NCBI GenBank assembly: GCA_030278955.1
Contig: JAOANR010000002.1
Coordinates: 29,958,678 to 30,022,677, forward strand
Source of the DNA: Hygrophila difformis
Lineage: Eukaryota > Streptophyta > Magnoliopsida > Lamiales > Acanthaceae
Direction: 5' to 3'
Length of the DNA stretch: 64,000 nt
Below are positions 22,452 through 33,930 of this stretch, one piece after another. Positions within the stretch are counted from its first letter, which is position 1; each line of letters starts with the position of its first letter. The notes under the pieces are model-generated. The model made no database searches. It was not told the origin of the DNA and saw only the letters and a list, made by a program, of their open reading frames with translations. Both the position numbers and the translations under genes were made by a program.

Positions 22452-23816
22452 CAAATGATCATCAGATCATGATATTGGCCTGTCGAATACCTTTATTTAG
22501 TACTAAGTTTTTTTGGGAAAAATATCTTCCTGCAATAATTGGTAATGATTATCGCTGGTTTTGTTGTGGAAACTCCTGTTCCTTAATCAATATAAGCTGT
22601 AAAATATTCTGACTTATATTGTTCATATATTATCTCTACTGAGATATAAATGGAGAATAGACTTGTCATTTAATAATGATGGTATGACCTTTCAGATTAA
22701 ATTATATTCCATCATTCTTTCTCACCAATGGTTTATGACTTTCGAGAAAACTTAATCTCAAAATCATAACCCCGTTGTCTTTTCCGGTGGTGCCCAAAAC
22801 TCTGATTTCATGACCTGCATTTTCAATTGTTCCTTCATAGGTTCCAATTGATGGTTGCTGCAAATAATATAAGTCATCAGATGGAAAACCATTAATTTTT
22901 TCAGTGATGTCAAATGTAACTCGTATCTCTTTCCATCCTTCGGGGCATTTGATCTTTATGTTATCTACCCCGATGACTGAGGAGTTAGATCTTTGATGAA
23001 CTCCTTTCCTTTAGATGTCATAATTCTGTCTTTCGAAAAAGACATACGGCTTGTATACTCAATTCTAGCACTAGTTGATTCGTCTAGAATTGGGTCTTCT
23101 CTTATTTTATGTCTACTCTTCCTAACCTTGGAATCTGTGTAGGATTTAGAGTCGTGACTTTAGCAAATTCCTTGAAAATTCAAGGAATTTCTATATACTC
23201 TTTCCTAAGAAATAAGTCAGAATGATGACTATTGAAAAGTGCCTAAGAAATTCTTCAAGTTATAGAATATGGCACGTTTCCCTCTTTTATCAGATCTTTT
23301 TTTTTGAAATCCTGATGAAGAGTTAGAACTCTGCTGAAATATTGGTCAACTAAGTTATAGGAAATTCGGGAATGAATGTCAAACATTAACTTCCATGCAT
23401 ATAAATTTCCTACCATAGTTCCAAGGAGACCATCTCCAAGGTTATTTGATTCTTCTGTCAGTAACTGATAGATGTAATTCAGAATCAATACCTTCTTTGA
23501 AGGTTGCCTTAATTATTACTTCGATGGCTCATATGTTCATCCATTTCATAGTAATGGCAATTTCTTCATTCATTCTACTTAATTCCTCAAGAATTTATTC
23601 TTTAGGAATTAATTGCATATCCATAACATTACAAGTAAGTTCCATATGAATTGCAAACTCCCCTACACTCACCTTGTAGATGATGTTATGTCTCCTCTGA
23701 TTGAGTCCCATTTGATTGAGAACCCGTCCAATCCCGCCAATTATGAATCCGTCATATGGGCTAAGGTTGGAGTCTTGTCTTATTATTTTTTCCATGGTTC
23801 GATTTGAGATCGCCAT
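22452..23816 (-). pseudogene. Endogenous pararetrovirus, movement-protein region
   Basis: On the minus strand, open segments separated by stops and shifts read as a caulimovirid movement protein (30K superfamily, which widens plasmodesmata). One segment (23595-23816) holds IIYKVSVGEF. The next (23255-23488) contains DGLLGTMVGNL at 23402-23434, which resembles the DxLLGT block of CaMV-type movement proteins. A further open stretch covers about 22760-22995. The region follows the coat protein on the same strand. In cavemo- and solendoviruses, too, the coat and movement domains share one ORF in that order. The copy is inactivated. Confidence 0.6.
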
Positions 23817-24798
23817 CCTTGAAAAGAATCAAGACAGGTTCTTAGTGGTCTGAATCCTGTCCTCTTTAGTCAGACTCGGTTGAAGATCCATCTGAATATG
23901 AGTCTGAGTCGCTTCTTAATTTTTCATCGTAGATGCTTTCATCTAAGGGGATGTCTTCAAACTGATATACTGGTACCAGCTTTCTATGGTAAACTGCGTC
24001 CAGGATATCCTCTGTAGCCTCATACTTTCGCATCTCCCGATTTTAAGGGCAATCGGGTGAAATATGGCCTCTGGCTCCACACTTCCAACAGTTGCAGTCT
24101 TTGAAACTTTCATTTGCTCGGGTATGGGCTCGTCTGAACGTTCTTTTTGATGTCGTTCTCCCCGTGCTCCTTCCTGCTGAGCTAGTTGAGCTTTGGGATG
24201 AACTCTTCATCGTTCCCATTCTTTGTCCTGTTTTGTATGTTCTGGCCTTGCTCTTGGACCACCATGTTCTTCTTCATCGGAATGGAGGTCTTCTGAAACT
24301 CTTGCTGTATGAGCCTCGACTCTTCTCCCTTCTTCTCTTTTCTTCTGATTCTCCTATAATTATTGGAAAATCATTATTTTTACAGCAAAGAGGGGTTCTT
24401 TTAATTTTACCTCTTATTCTTTTGATGTTCTTTTGGGTTGCTGCCTGTTGACACCATTATCTTAGCTTATCCTTGAGGAAGGACATTCTTCAGGCTATTA
24501 AGTCCACCGTACCAGGGGTACTGAGTACGATTGGATAAACAATTCTCTCCATGGGCTGTAAATCTTTGCAAAGAACATGAGACATGCCACTTCGACCGTC
24601 ATCTTTCTCTGGAAAATGTATTTATGAAACCAGTAGATATATTCGTCTACTCTGCAAATACTTCTTAATTCTAGACCCAAGTGGGCTTGGGTATAGACCT
24701 TGATCTTTTCGGCTTCCTTTTCTTCAAAATAACCATCTCCTACAAAATAGGTTTTGAATAGGAAACCAAATCGTTCGCAGATTGTGCTTTTAGATTCT
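23817..24798 (-). pseudogene. Endogenous pararetrovirus, coat-protein region, C-terminal part
   Basis: The minus-strand frame 24498-24821, whose last ~23 bases are in element E, carries a coat-protein-like segment rich in aromatic and charged residues. Downstream, at 24049-24090 with a preceding Cys, lies CNCWKCGARGHISPDC. This fits CxCx2Cx4Hx4C, the diagnostic zinc finger of Caulimoviridae coat proteins. An acidic serine/aspartate-rich stretch follows (about 23880-24030), as in the family. Frameshifts and stops separate the parts. The frame continues across the ATTCT target site into 57361 onward. Confidence 0.8.
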
Positions 24799-27458
24799 TG
24801 AAACTTTTGACAATTTCCCACACGAGTATTTTCAAGATAAAAGAATCCCGGTCTTGATTTTATTACATGAAAATCAAGTTATGATCGCGGAGTTTGGATT
24901 AGGGATATATGTATAGGTTGTCACGTTTTTATTACTCGTGTTAAGAAACTGTGCCCCCGAAAGCGCACGGTGTCAAAAATTGCAGTAATTTATAGTAAGA
25001 CCGGATCGTTCACTGGAGGAAGTGCGATAGAAGCAGGGCCCACGTCATTTTATAAGATTTTCTACTCGGTTACTCGAATCAGTTTGAGAAGTTGACTAAC
25101 AACTACTTTACTGAATTAAAACTAGTTAAGAAAACAATTAAAGCTATTCTACAAAACACGTAAAATTCTATTCTAGAATGCAGATAAGTTTAAGCTACAA
25201 AGCAGTTAAAGTTAGGTCTAGAAAGCATGTAATTTACCCTAATGAAGCAATAAAATTAATCTATGGAATGCTGTAAATCTAAACTATGCTATCTATGAAG
25301 CTGATCAACGAGATGACAGAATGGACAGGGAGAAAAGAATGAAAATCGGACAAGATTCAGATAAAATACAATTAAACTTCCATTTTAATACACAGATCTT
25401 TGCTTGGGATACTCCTGTCAGATAGCTAATTCTCATGCTCTCAGCACTGTTTTCCCTTTGACAGACAGGTACTTACAGTGTGAGTCTACATGCTCTTAAG
25501 AGAACAAATTCTAAGATACCACAAACCTACAACTGCTCCCGTCGGAACGTGTCATTTATCTGTGGTGGACAAGCAACACCTGACAAATCATTAGTTGAAG
25601 TGTCAAGTACTGTTATCATTCCCCCATGTCACACCCAAAGATTCTAATCAAGCCTGAACTATCCCATAACTCTCAAACCTAGAAGCAGTTCCACTACTTT
25701 CAAGACATCCGAGTGACCTCTAAAGAAAGCATTTTAAAAGAAAGCGGTAAAGAAAGCATTTAAAATCCTACCACTCGGAGGTTTCAAAAGAGTTACCCTG
25801 GTAGTATAAGAAGAGCCCCCAGTCAGGATGACCGGAAGTGGATCAAGAATTCCCAGCTCTCGGTGAACCACATACAGTGTTCACTTCCTTCCGGGTGGTT
25901 ATGAGATACAAACTAATGAAACAAACTAATAAATTAGTTCGTTCCGGATGCACTCACTCAGGACTCGAAAATAGGCTTTGGCAGAAGAGGATAGCAGTTG
26001 AAAGGAACTCAACCCTATCTTTAGAAAATAACCAATGCCTACGCATTGTTCTTTTAGAAATATCTAACACACTGTATTTGAATCCAAGTGGATCCCATCT
26101 CGGTATGATAGTTAAGACTAAATTCCCAATACACAGTAATTTTGGAAAATAAAGGATTTTGAAAATCATTCTCTAAACAGGTACTAGACTCTCAATAAGA
26201 ACACAGACCCTTTCAGTCTAGATGAGACGTAATCGCTGATTCTGCTTCTAATTTCCCAAAATCAACCCCCGGTGGAATATGAATTAGTCATAACTGAGGT
26301 CCCTTACTTATATCCGGATTATGTAAATGAATTTTTGTTGGAAATTTAATACGAAGTATCTGATTAAAAATCAAGACTCCTGTGCCCAAGGGAATGATCC
26401 CAAAATAATATTGACCACAATATTTACATAATAATATCATGCATAAATTTATAGGAGAAGTGTAAAATTAAAATAACCCAAAATATAAGGCGGGTTTAGA
26501 CAGAATGCGAAACATAGAGATAAAATAGCTGGAGATGAGAAGAATTGGTTGGCTAAAATATGACTGAAATAATCAGGATAACCTGGACTGCAAACATCTG
26601 CTATCCAGTTCCTGGTTATTCCAGATGGGAAGTTTTTAGACAGCAACAGCCTGAAATAACAGTGATCGCTGTTATCCAGACTCCTACTATCTGTGAACTG
26701 AGAGGAGGACCTACATGTTTTCTTACTTTAGTATTATTCAAATAGTGTTGATCGACATTATTTGATAATATCACAGCTCAAAATTCAAGTTTAAATTAAG
26801 ATAAGAAAATAAAACTGTATCCGGATAGGGGTTAGCTGAGCAGCTATTATAATCCCGGATGGACGAACTGCCAAGGCTTCCACTGACCACTACCCAGACC
26901 ATACAAAATAACAGCTAGTAAGTAATATTCAGACTACGAGCTAGTTTATCCGTGTGGGAATACCCGCCAACATTAATCTGATACATTCCTTACTAGTTGT
27001 TTCACGCAAGCACGAGAAAGACAAAATAATAAAAAAGGATTCCTTGCATGAGAGACATTGGTTTCTCGTGCACGGACATGAAATTAATCCATAATTAATG
27101 ACTTAAATAATCCTTCATGCCATAATTAATTATAGTCCAGATTATCTGCTTAAGGCATTCAGTTTGTTTATAGAAAAGTGTTTTAGTGAGAATTGAACAA
27201 AAATCCTTTAATCATGGTAATTATTGACCTTAATTATTGCTAATCATGATCTCTAATCATTGATTTAAGGGTTCAATTATTTAAGTGGAGAAAATGGAGA
27301 ATCAAAATTTTGGCAGCATAACGCCTTATACTGCAATCTTGGATATTACATCTTAACCCGTGGGGTTAAAATGTGAGTGATGCAGTATAATAGAGGATTA
27401 AAGATCAGAAATTTGAGATTTAAAACAGATGAGGGTCCTGTCATGATACCATAATTTG

Positions 27459-27985
27459 TGTCGCGAGCCTAGGCTCGCGACATGGGTATCTCGGCAGGAT
27501 GGCATTTAGAAATTTTGGTAGACTAAGCTTTATGTCGCTAGACTGGGGTTGTGTCGCGAGACATGGTCCCGCGACAGGGGTCTGGCGCCACAAAGCTTAG
27601 CTGAAAATTTTCTAAGTGTTTGGGTCCCAGTCGCAAGAGTTGGGGATTGTGTCGCGAGACGTGGCCTCGCGACAGGATTTTCTGGCGACTGGATTTTCAA
27701 AGATTTTAACAAGGCATAATTTCTTGTCTCGAAACAAGAGTGTGTCGCGAACCGTGGGTTCGCGACCGGGGTCTCTCGACAGAGCCTTATCACAAAAAAA
27801 TGCAAGAGTTTTGGTTCTCAGTTGCTAAGCAGGGGTTGTGTCGCGAACCGTGGGTTCTCGACAGGAGTGCCTCGCGACTGAGGTTTTCAAAATATGAAGA
27901 CAAGTGTCCCTAAGCATCCATGTCGCGAAACAACCTTCCTGTCGCTAGACGTGGCCTCGCGACAGGAAGAGGTTGGCGACATGGG
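27459..27985 (-). repeat. TCGCGA-type palindrome island 1 (E 3' LTR)
   Basis: A cluster of snap-back units whose arms are GTCGCGA/TCGCGAC. The first is a perfect 22-bp palindrome at 27460-27481. The unit at 27744-27766 is GTCGCGAACC, loop GTG, GGTTCGCGAC. Other units keep the outer arms and vary the inner stem. It lies downstream of the TATA box, so it would be transcribed. The matching island in the 5' LTR is 43260-43790. Confidence 0.88.
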
Positions 27986-28619
27986 TGGTTCAGGACACGA
28001 GTCAGAAAAGCAAAAGTGGAACAGTAGCATGCAAATAGCGTGATCTACCCTATTTCAGATCAAAAAGTGATTCTAGCCCAAAATAACCAAACAAGAATTT
28101 AAATCTACCTAGAACATGCTTGCATAAAAATGAAATAAACTAGACAATATTTAAAATAAGGCAAATCATAATCTAGGGTTGATCACACCCAAACATGCTC
28201 CATTATCCAAGAAAATAAGAACAGTAAGCATAAAAACAAAAATAAAGGTCAAATGACCCAAAAATAAAGAGGAAAACATTAAATCCATGTGTTGTGAGAC
28301 CCATTTCATGGTTTTGGGACACAACTTGGTGAATATTTTCCCATTTTATTAATGGGGTTTGTCAATACCCATCATTTGGGTATTACAAACCCTAAAATCA
28401 AACTAAATAACATAAAATGAAACTGTGAACAGTGGCTACCTATGCTGCTTAAACAGAAAACAAAATAAAATTAAATTAAACTAAGCTAAACTATGGCTCA
28501 AATTAAATAATACAAAAAATAAAAATAAACCTAAACTAAGAACTACCTAGAGAGAGTTTCTCCAATCTGTCTTCAAGCAAAATGAGTTTCTAACTCTTGA
28601 GCACATAGGGATCACCACA

Positions 28620-28627
28620 TATTTATA
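28620..28627 (-). promoter_or_regulatory. TATA box of element E 3' LTR
   Basis: TATAAATA on the minus strand, in the context CCTCTATAAATATGTGG. The equivalent in the 5' LTR, the copy that would drive the element, is at 56601-56608. Confidence 0.7.
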
Positions 28628-28667
28628 GAGGTGAAACCCTAGGCCCATGTGCCTTGGTCTGAAGCCC

Positions 28668-29036
28668 GTGTCGCAAGACATCACATACATCTCAGCCATG
28701 TCGCGGGATCACGTGTTGTGGCGCGAAACGAGGCCTCATGTTGCAAAGCTTCACGACTGGGTCTTGGCTTTCTTTTGATTTCTGCTTCTGTGGCGCGAGA
28801 CACCTCTCTGTCGTGAGGCCATGTATCGCGACATGGGTGGCTAGCGACAGGGTTCTTTCTCCATCTGCGAGTTGTGGCGCGAAACCCTTGTGTGTCGCTA
28901 GGCCATGGTTCGCGCCACGGGGCTAGCAACAGGATGTTCCAAGACTGGCCTTCTCTTTAGTTTGGGGTTTTGTGTCGCTAGAGTGCCCCGAGTCGCGAGG
29001 TGATGTCTCGCGACAGGGCACAGTCTCGCGACTGGC
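28668..29036 (-). repeat. TCGCGA-type palindrome island 2 (E 3' LTR, upstream of TATA)
   Basis: A second cluster of GTCGCGA/TCGCGAC and GGCGCGA/TCGCGCC half-sites in U3, immediately upstream of the TATA box in element sense. Several units are imperfect. It is repeated at 56648-57020 in the 5' LTR. Confidence 0.85.
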
Positions 29037-29379
29037 TCGCCTCACTGGGCCTGGTGGGCCAAAACATGTATTTTTGTGGGCTTTTTCTTTCTTTTCCCAT
29101 CTTTTTGTATTTTGTGGGCCTATTTTATTCTTTTGCCCATCTTTTTCATTCCTTTTTCTTTTCTTTTCTTTTTCTCATGTTTTTGGATTTTTCTAACATA
29201 AATGTGTAATAAAATTACATATTTATGCATTTTTCATACCTGCTTATTATTTTTACAAATATGCATAAATCAGTCCAATTTAACTGCTTTCTTATTTAAT
29301 ATAAGTCCGGAATGCGATCAAATGCCCGTTTCAGACACGGAAATGGATTGAAAATAATGGGCATTTCTGGCCATTATCA

Positions 29380-29394
29380 ACATCCTCACATTTA
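29380..29394 (-). other. Polypurine tract of element E
   Basis: In element sense TAAATGTGAGGATGT directly precedes the 3' LTR start TGATAATGG. The same sequence recurs at three internal hairpins (31791-31828, 34285-34323, 40454-40494). Confidence 0.75.
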
Positions 29395-31052
29395 ATACTG
29401 ATCGTCCCCGAGCAGTCAGAGTCAATGTTCCCCCCAAGAACACGGACTCTACATATTCAATTTATTTTTGTGGCTTCATAAATTACATTCTTTTTATATT
29501 GGGATAAGATAATCAAAAACTATAAGTATTAAATTCCCTTGATTGCAGTGTTTAATGAAATGATACTTGCTCACTATATCGGGCCTACAAATCAAGCATT
29601 ATTGTCAATCCTTCATGAATATCATGTTTGAGAGATGCCAAGATTAAGAATGAGAATTAAGGTATGACACGAACGTGTTTAATGAAACAGAGCCTCACAT
29701 ATAAGAGAATCGGAAAGTTCACTCACTCTCAACGGGGTTTAATCATGAACGCTCATAATCAAATTCAATTAAATTATCCCATAAGCTTGTAATCGGACCA
29801 ACTCGCCACCGGCTCATTTTCTCAAATCGAGATCCCGAGGTCTTATTTAAGGTTATAACGAGGCATACGGTTGTAACATTTGGTAGGAAAGGGAAATTAT
29901 TGGGCTAAAGAGTGGCAGGAAATCATTCTTATCATAACTTGGCATTTTTATTATAAAAATCATGATCATCAATTTTTCCTTTCTTTCTTTTGTTTTTCTT
30001 CTTCTATTGCATGACATTAGACTAAGTCTAATTGCTTTGTCATTTGCAATGAACTCAACATATTTCTTTTTTTTTCTTCTCTCTTTTTTTTTTTTGAATC
30101 GGTTTATAGCTTACCAATTGATACATTTTTGATGATCATAGATTTCATAGATTTAATGCCTTGAAAGAATTTATTCTTGCGCACTTGGGTTTGATATATT
30201 GGTCTTTTTGTAAGGCTAAGAATGATATAGAGGGCTTCAAAGAAAAATTAGGCTTAAAGGCTCAAATTGGTTAATCCTAAAGGGAAAATATTTTTGGGTT
30301 TGGATTTCAAACGAAGGCCAAAATTTGGTTTTTCTAAGTGCCTCGATCATATGCTCAATATTTGGAATATGGCATGGTCTTGAATCGGTCCTAATCGCAA
30401 GTTCTAGTTTCCTTTAATCAGAATGATTCACACATTAAAGAAATTAAATGAGTAAAAATGACTCATGGCTCAGATCTCGCAAGGTTGGATTGATTCATGT
30501 CATACAATATTCTCAAATTTAATCAAAGCTTAATTCTAACAATCTATTCAATCAAAATTTTCAACATGTAGATTTATTACCCAATAAGTTGATCGCATCA
30601 TTAAATTTTTATAGCTCAAAACCTTAGGAAATCATGTCATGCATGTTTTCAATTATATTATCCCAATTTAAAAGTTTGGAAATTTAATCACAAGCCTAAA
30701 TTCAACATGTGAATTTAGAGCAGGTTTATGCATACTTTTTGCTGGTTAATTAATTTAAAGCAGTAAAAGAGGCACTGCTAACATACGGAGTATGTCAACA
30801 ACATATTTTTGGCCTGACAGTCACTTATTCATCTCGGACTGTCAGACATCTTTTCAAGGAGAAAACGAATAAAATTTGTTTGTGGATCTCAAAGTTTGAG
30901 TTCCATTCATGGAAAACAATAAATTACATCATTTACAAGAGATTCTTATGCAGTTAGCATGAACCTGCATACACAAAAGAAGAATCCTCTCATATGATGT
31001 TTACACTTAAACAAAGCATCTAAAAATTTATTCTTCCTCCATCCCTCCCTTC
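29395..31052 (-). other. Element E non-coding region between F-box-like ORF and 3' LTR
   Basis: About 1.65 kb, AT-rich, with a long homopolymer-like T tract at 30067-30095. I find no convincing coding frame on either strand. Confidence 0.6.
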
Positions 31053-31775
31053 CTAGGGAAAGAAATTTCTGCTCCAATAGACGATGCTTGACAGGTCACA
31101 GCGTATGCACCAGCCTTCCGGTTCTTCCAGGTGTGCTTGCCCCCTTGGACAGTACTCTCGTTCCTCCTGACCTCTAAACAAACCAGAGGTTTCCTGGCGG
31201 TCTATCAGCCATGCAAAGAGGTTGGTGACTGTATAGATCAGGACTGATCGGGTGGTTGCCATTTCTTTCATCATTTGAATCCCCAGAAGAACTTGGCTTT
31301 CATCTAGCCTGCTTAGCAACATCAGTCCCCGTGCGCAGATTGACGCTTTATGATTATCTTCTATCCCTGGCTTTAGCAGCTCGCATGATCTTTCTTCATC
31401 TCCGTCTATGAATGCTTGTATTGCCGGGATGATTTGGAGGTTGAAGTTTTCTGCTTCCATACACCTTTGCAGGAATTCTTCCTTTTCTTCTTGGACGTGT
31501 TGTTGCCATATTTTCACAGTGGAAGTCTCCAGTTCACACCGTTTGTAGACGATGGTGAGATCACCTGCGTCCCTCAGTTTTGTACAGGTTTCCCTAGCTG
31601 TGAACACTTTCTTGATGCCATCCTCTCCGATTCGGGAGAGGATTTCCCCTAGTAATTCCAGTGGCAGGTCCAGCAGCTGGGTCCCTCCGGGTACTGGATC
31701 CGGGATCTGGAAAATGTTGTCCCTGAAAAGATGGGGAGTAATGAATCCAATTTTTATAATTTTCTCGGAAACCTT
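31053..31775 (-). CDS. F-box-like protein ORF carried by element E
   Basis: The minus-strand frame is open from 31775 to the TAG at 31053-31055 (about 240 codons). Its N-terminal part has LDLPLELLGEILSRIGEDG (core 31626-31667), then VFTARETCTKLRDAGDL, which fits an F-box: a helical Skp1-binding module of SCF ubiquitin ligases. The rest follows the layout of plant F-box proteins of the At2g35280/At1g67623 type as I know them: FLQRCMEAENFN, then LLKPGIEDNHKASICARGLM, then a C-terminal cysteine segment with CPRGQ and GWCIRCD. No ATG starts the frame. A TTTTCAG just upstream of GGACAACATT (about 31730) could be a 3' splice site. It is not an Athila env-like protein. It looks like a captured host gene, and the body shows no stop. 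Confidence 0.7.
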   Translation of the reverse strand, partial: KVSEKIIKIGFITPHLFRDNIFQIPDPVPGGTQLLDLPLELLGEILSRIGEDGIKKVFTARETCTKLRDAGDLTIVYKRCELETSTVKIWQQHVQEEKEEFLQRCMEAENFNLQIIPAIQAFIDGDEERSCELLKPGIEDNHKASICARGLMLLSRLDESQVLLGIQMMKEMATTRSVLIYTVTNLFAWLIDRQETSGLFRGQEEREYCPRGQAHLEEPEGWCIRCDLSSIVYWSRNFFP

Positions 31776-31795
31776 TCAAGTTTGGAAACCAACAT

Positions 31796-31828
31796 CCTCA
31801 CATTTAGAGCTTTGCTCTAGATGTGAGG
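31796..31828. other. Hairpin with purine-tract-like arm, upstream of F-box ORF
   Basis: CCTCACATTTAGAGC, loop TTT, GCTCTAGATGTGAGG: a 15-bp stem with one mismatch. Together with the preceding AACAT, the left arm is the complement of the element E purine tract. Confidence 0.8.
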
Positions 31829-32239
31829 TTATTGAATTTCCAATTTAAATTTTAATAAAAAGCCCGGGTAAATCTTTTTCTTTTTACACTTTGAGATAAT
31901 TTCGAAGCAGTGGTTTATTAGGAAAGGATAGGGGTCATTGGGCCTCTATGTATGTTTAATGGGCCGCTGGGCCCAAAAGTTTGATTTTTCAATTTATTAA
32001 ACAAGTTCGAGGTGCTTGTTGGAAGTGGAATGAGATGAAACGAATGGAATGGATGCTCGAAATGGGAATGTGCAGTGGAGACATGGCATAATGGATTTGC
32101 TATTCTCGGATTGCTTGGACTGTATTGGACAGTTAAGGCATTCCCAAAAATTTGCAAACACTATTTTTAAATTTTAAAACTAGTTGACTTGTTTTATTTA
32201 ATGAAAAGTGGGATGTGTGTGGTCCCTTTTTGGATTTTG
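31829..32239. other. Element E internal sequence, nothing recognised
   Basis: AT-rich sequence between the hairpin and the assembly gap. No coding frame or repeat that I can support. It may hold the 5' exon or intron of the F-box-like gene. Confidence 0.4.
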
Positions 32240-32739
32240 NNNNNNNNNNNNNNNNNNNNNNNNNNNNNNNNNNNNNNNNNNNNNNNNNNNNNNNNNNNNN
32301 NNNNNNNNNNNNNNNNNNNNNNNNNNNNNNNNNNNNNNNNNNNNNNNNNNNNNNNNNNNNNNNNNNNNNNNNNNNNNNNNNNNNNNNNNNNNNNNNNNNN
32401 NNNNNNNNNNNNNNNNNNNNNNNNNNNNNNNNNNNNNNNNNNNNNNNNNNNNNNNNNNNNNNNNNNNNNNNNNNNNNNNNNNNNNNNNNNNNNNNNNNNN
32501 NNNNNNNNNNNNNNNNNNNNNNNNNNNNNNNNNNNNNNNNNNNNNNNNNNNNNNNNNNNNNNNNNNNNNNNNNNNNNNNNNNNNNNNNNNNNNNNNNNNN
32601 NNNNNNNNNNNNNNNNNNNNNNNNNNNNNNNNNNNNNNNNNNNNNNNNNNNNNNNNNNNNNNNNNNNNNNNNNNNNNNNNNNNNNNNNNNNNNNNNNNNN
32701 NNNNNNNNNNNNNNNNNNNNNNNNNNNNNNNNNNNNNNN
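32240..32739. other. Assembly gap, exactly 500 N
   Basis: Five hundred N, a conventional placeholder of unknown true length. It lies inside element E between the putative internal promoter and the F-box-like ORF. Confidence 0.99.
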
Positions 32740-33540
32740 AAAATGATAGCAGTTGGGTAACAAAAATACTGCTATTTACTCACACTCTAGTTCCATTGGG
32801 AACAAAAATAAGTTGATCCATCTTTAAAAGAAAGAACCTTCCTATTTTGTCTTTTTACAAAACCACTTTTATTAAAAAGGGGAAAGCCCCTATTGGTTGT
32901 TTGTACTATGTTTCCATAAACAAACACACCTTTATTCCAAAAGATCTCTGACATGTGAAAGCAAAAATGCCAAAAAGATCACCCACTTGAATGCTTTCTG
33001 CCAAGAACTCAAGAATAGATAAACCAACAACATCATGGTGTTCAAGAATAACACCCTAATGTTCATCAGTTTATCTTTTCAAGTTTTAAACCTTTAAAAT
33101 TTAGATCTTGACAGTTCTTTTTTTTTTTTAAAACAAAGTTCTTGAGGAACTTAAAAAGACTTCAAAATACTCTTCAAAACCAAGATCATCTAAGACCCAC
33201 AACAAGAAAATAACAGTGCACACACAAAACACATTATGCGATTTAAAAACAAGAACAAGAAACAAAAATGCCCAGACAGAAATTATGAACAGGGGGGGTT
33301 CGAGAATGGAAAGGGGGGGAAATGGGCATCTTACTCCACTCTTGGGGGAGAGGGAGGCATCGGTCCCAAGTTTGGGAGAAGTCTGAAAAATCTTGCCATA
33401 ATTTCCCCTTGGTTTTGGATGGGTGTGTGCGAAGAACACAGTGGTGTTCGTTCGGGAAGAGGGTTTGGTTCAAGAGTGTTGAGAGAGGGAGAGGTTCTGA
33501 ATGCTGAGAAAATGGGGAAGAGAGACGAAGAGAGGGGGGG
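32740..33540 (-). other. Element E internal sequence, CT-rich leader-like
   Basis: In element sense a C/T-rich stretch (about 33540-33440) follows a TATA-like box and resembles a plant 5' untranslated region. No supported coding frame. A 103-residue open frame at 33128-33439 has hydrophobic composition but no recognisable domain. Confidence 0.4.
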
Positions 33541-33545
33541 GGGGG

Positions 33546-33553
33546 GTATAAAT
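33546..33553 (-). promoter_or_regulatory. Possible internal TATA box of element E
   Basis: In element sense TATTTATA, followed by a run of C and a C/T-rich leader and preceded by palindrome island 3. That layout mirrors the LTR promoter. The plus strand reads TATAAATA, so the direction is not certain. Confidence 0.35.
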
Positions 33554-33565
33554 ACTAGTAGACCC

Positions 33566-33930
33566 AGTCGCGGAACCAGGTTTCGCGACTGGGGTTTAGC
33601 GCCATTAGATGGGGGCGCTAAACTGGGAGCTAGTCGCGAGGCACTGCCTTGCGACTGGGGGTGGGGGTAGGTGGGTCAAGTGTGAGTGTGTCGCGGAACT
33701 GGTCCCTGGCGCCAGACCTGGTCTCGCGACATGGGATCGTTCCGCGACAGGATGAATAAAAGAAAGGGGTTTGGGGACCGTGTCGTTATCCTCATCCCAG
33801 TCGCGAGGTAAGGTTCCGCGACTGGGAGTGGTTTCGCGACAGGGTAAAAGATGGGAGAGGGTAAAGGGAGACCAGTCGCTAGACTTGGTCCCAGTCGTGA
33901 GGCGTGGCCTCGCGACTGGTGTCCAGTTCC
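33566..33930 (-). repeat. TCGCGA-type palindrome island 3 (internal to E)
   Basis: Same motif class as the two LTR islands, here between pol and the F-box-like ORF. An example at about 33892-33920 has arms CCAGTCG(T)GAGGC and GCCTCGCGACTGG around GTG. Confidence 0.8.

Larger units (their letters stand above)
24799..29379 (-). repeat. Element E 3' LTR (4581 bp)
   Basis: In element sense it runs from TGATAATGGCC (29379) to AAAAGTTTCA (24799). A TATA box (TATAAATA on the minus strand, 28620-28627) lies about 750 bases after the LTR start. Palindrome-rich islands lie on both sides of it (28668-29036 and 27459-27985). The part 24850-27400 has no coding frame; short open frames there are chance. 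Confidence 0.93.

Noticed and set aside
25838..26745. Open frames at 25838-26152 and 26560-26745, repeated at 41654-41968 and 42382-42567
   Set aside because: They recur only because both LTRs of E are nearly identical, and they carry no recognisable domain. LTR sequence is sufficient to explain them.
27530..28929. Open frames of 60-90 residues on both strands in the E LTR islands
   Set aside because: They are translations of the TCGCGA palindrome clusters (arginine/alanine/threonine-rich on both strands) and have no start context or domain.
30060..30100. Long T tract near 30067-30095 as a polyadenylation scar of a non-LTR element
   Set aside because: No target duplication or LINE/SINE body beside it. 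Simple low-complexity sequence.
31053..31775. Interpretation of the extra ORF of E as an Athila env-like gene
   Set aside because: No signal peptide or membrane segment is visible, whereas an F-box-like N-terminus and a cysteine-bearing C-terminus are.
32189..32816. Four long open frames across 32189-32816
   Set aside because: They are open only because of the 500 N of the gap.
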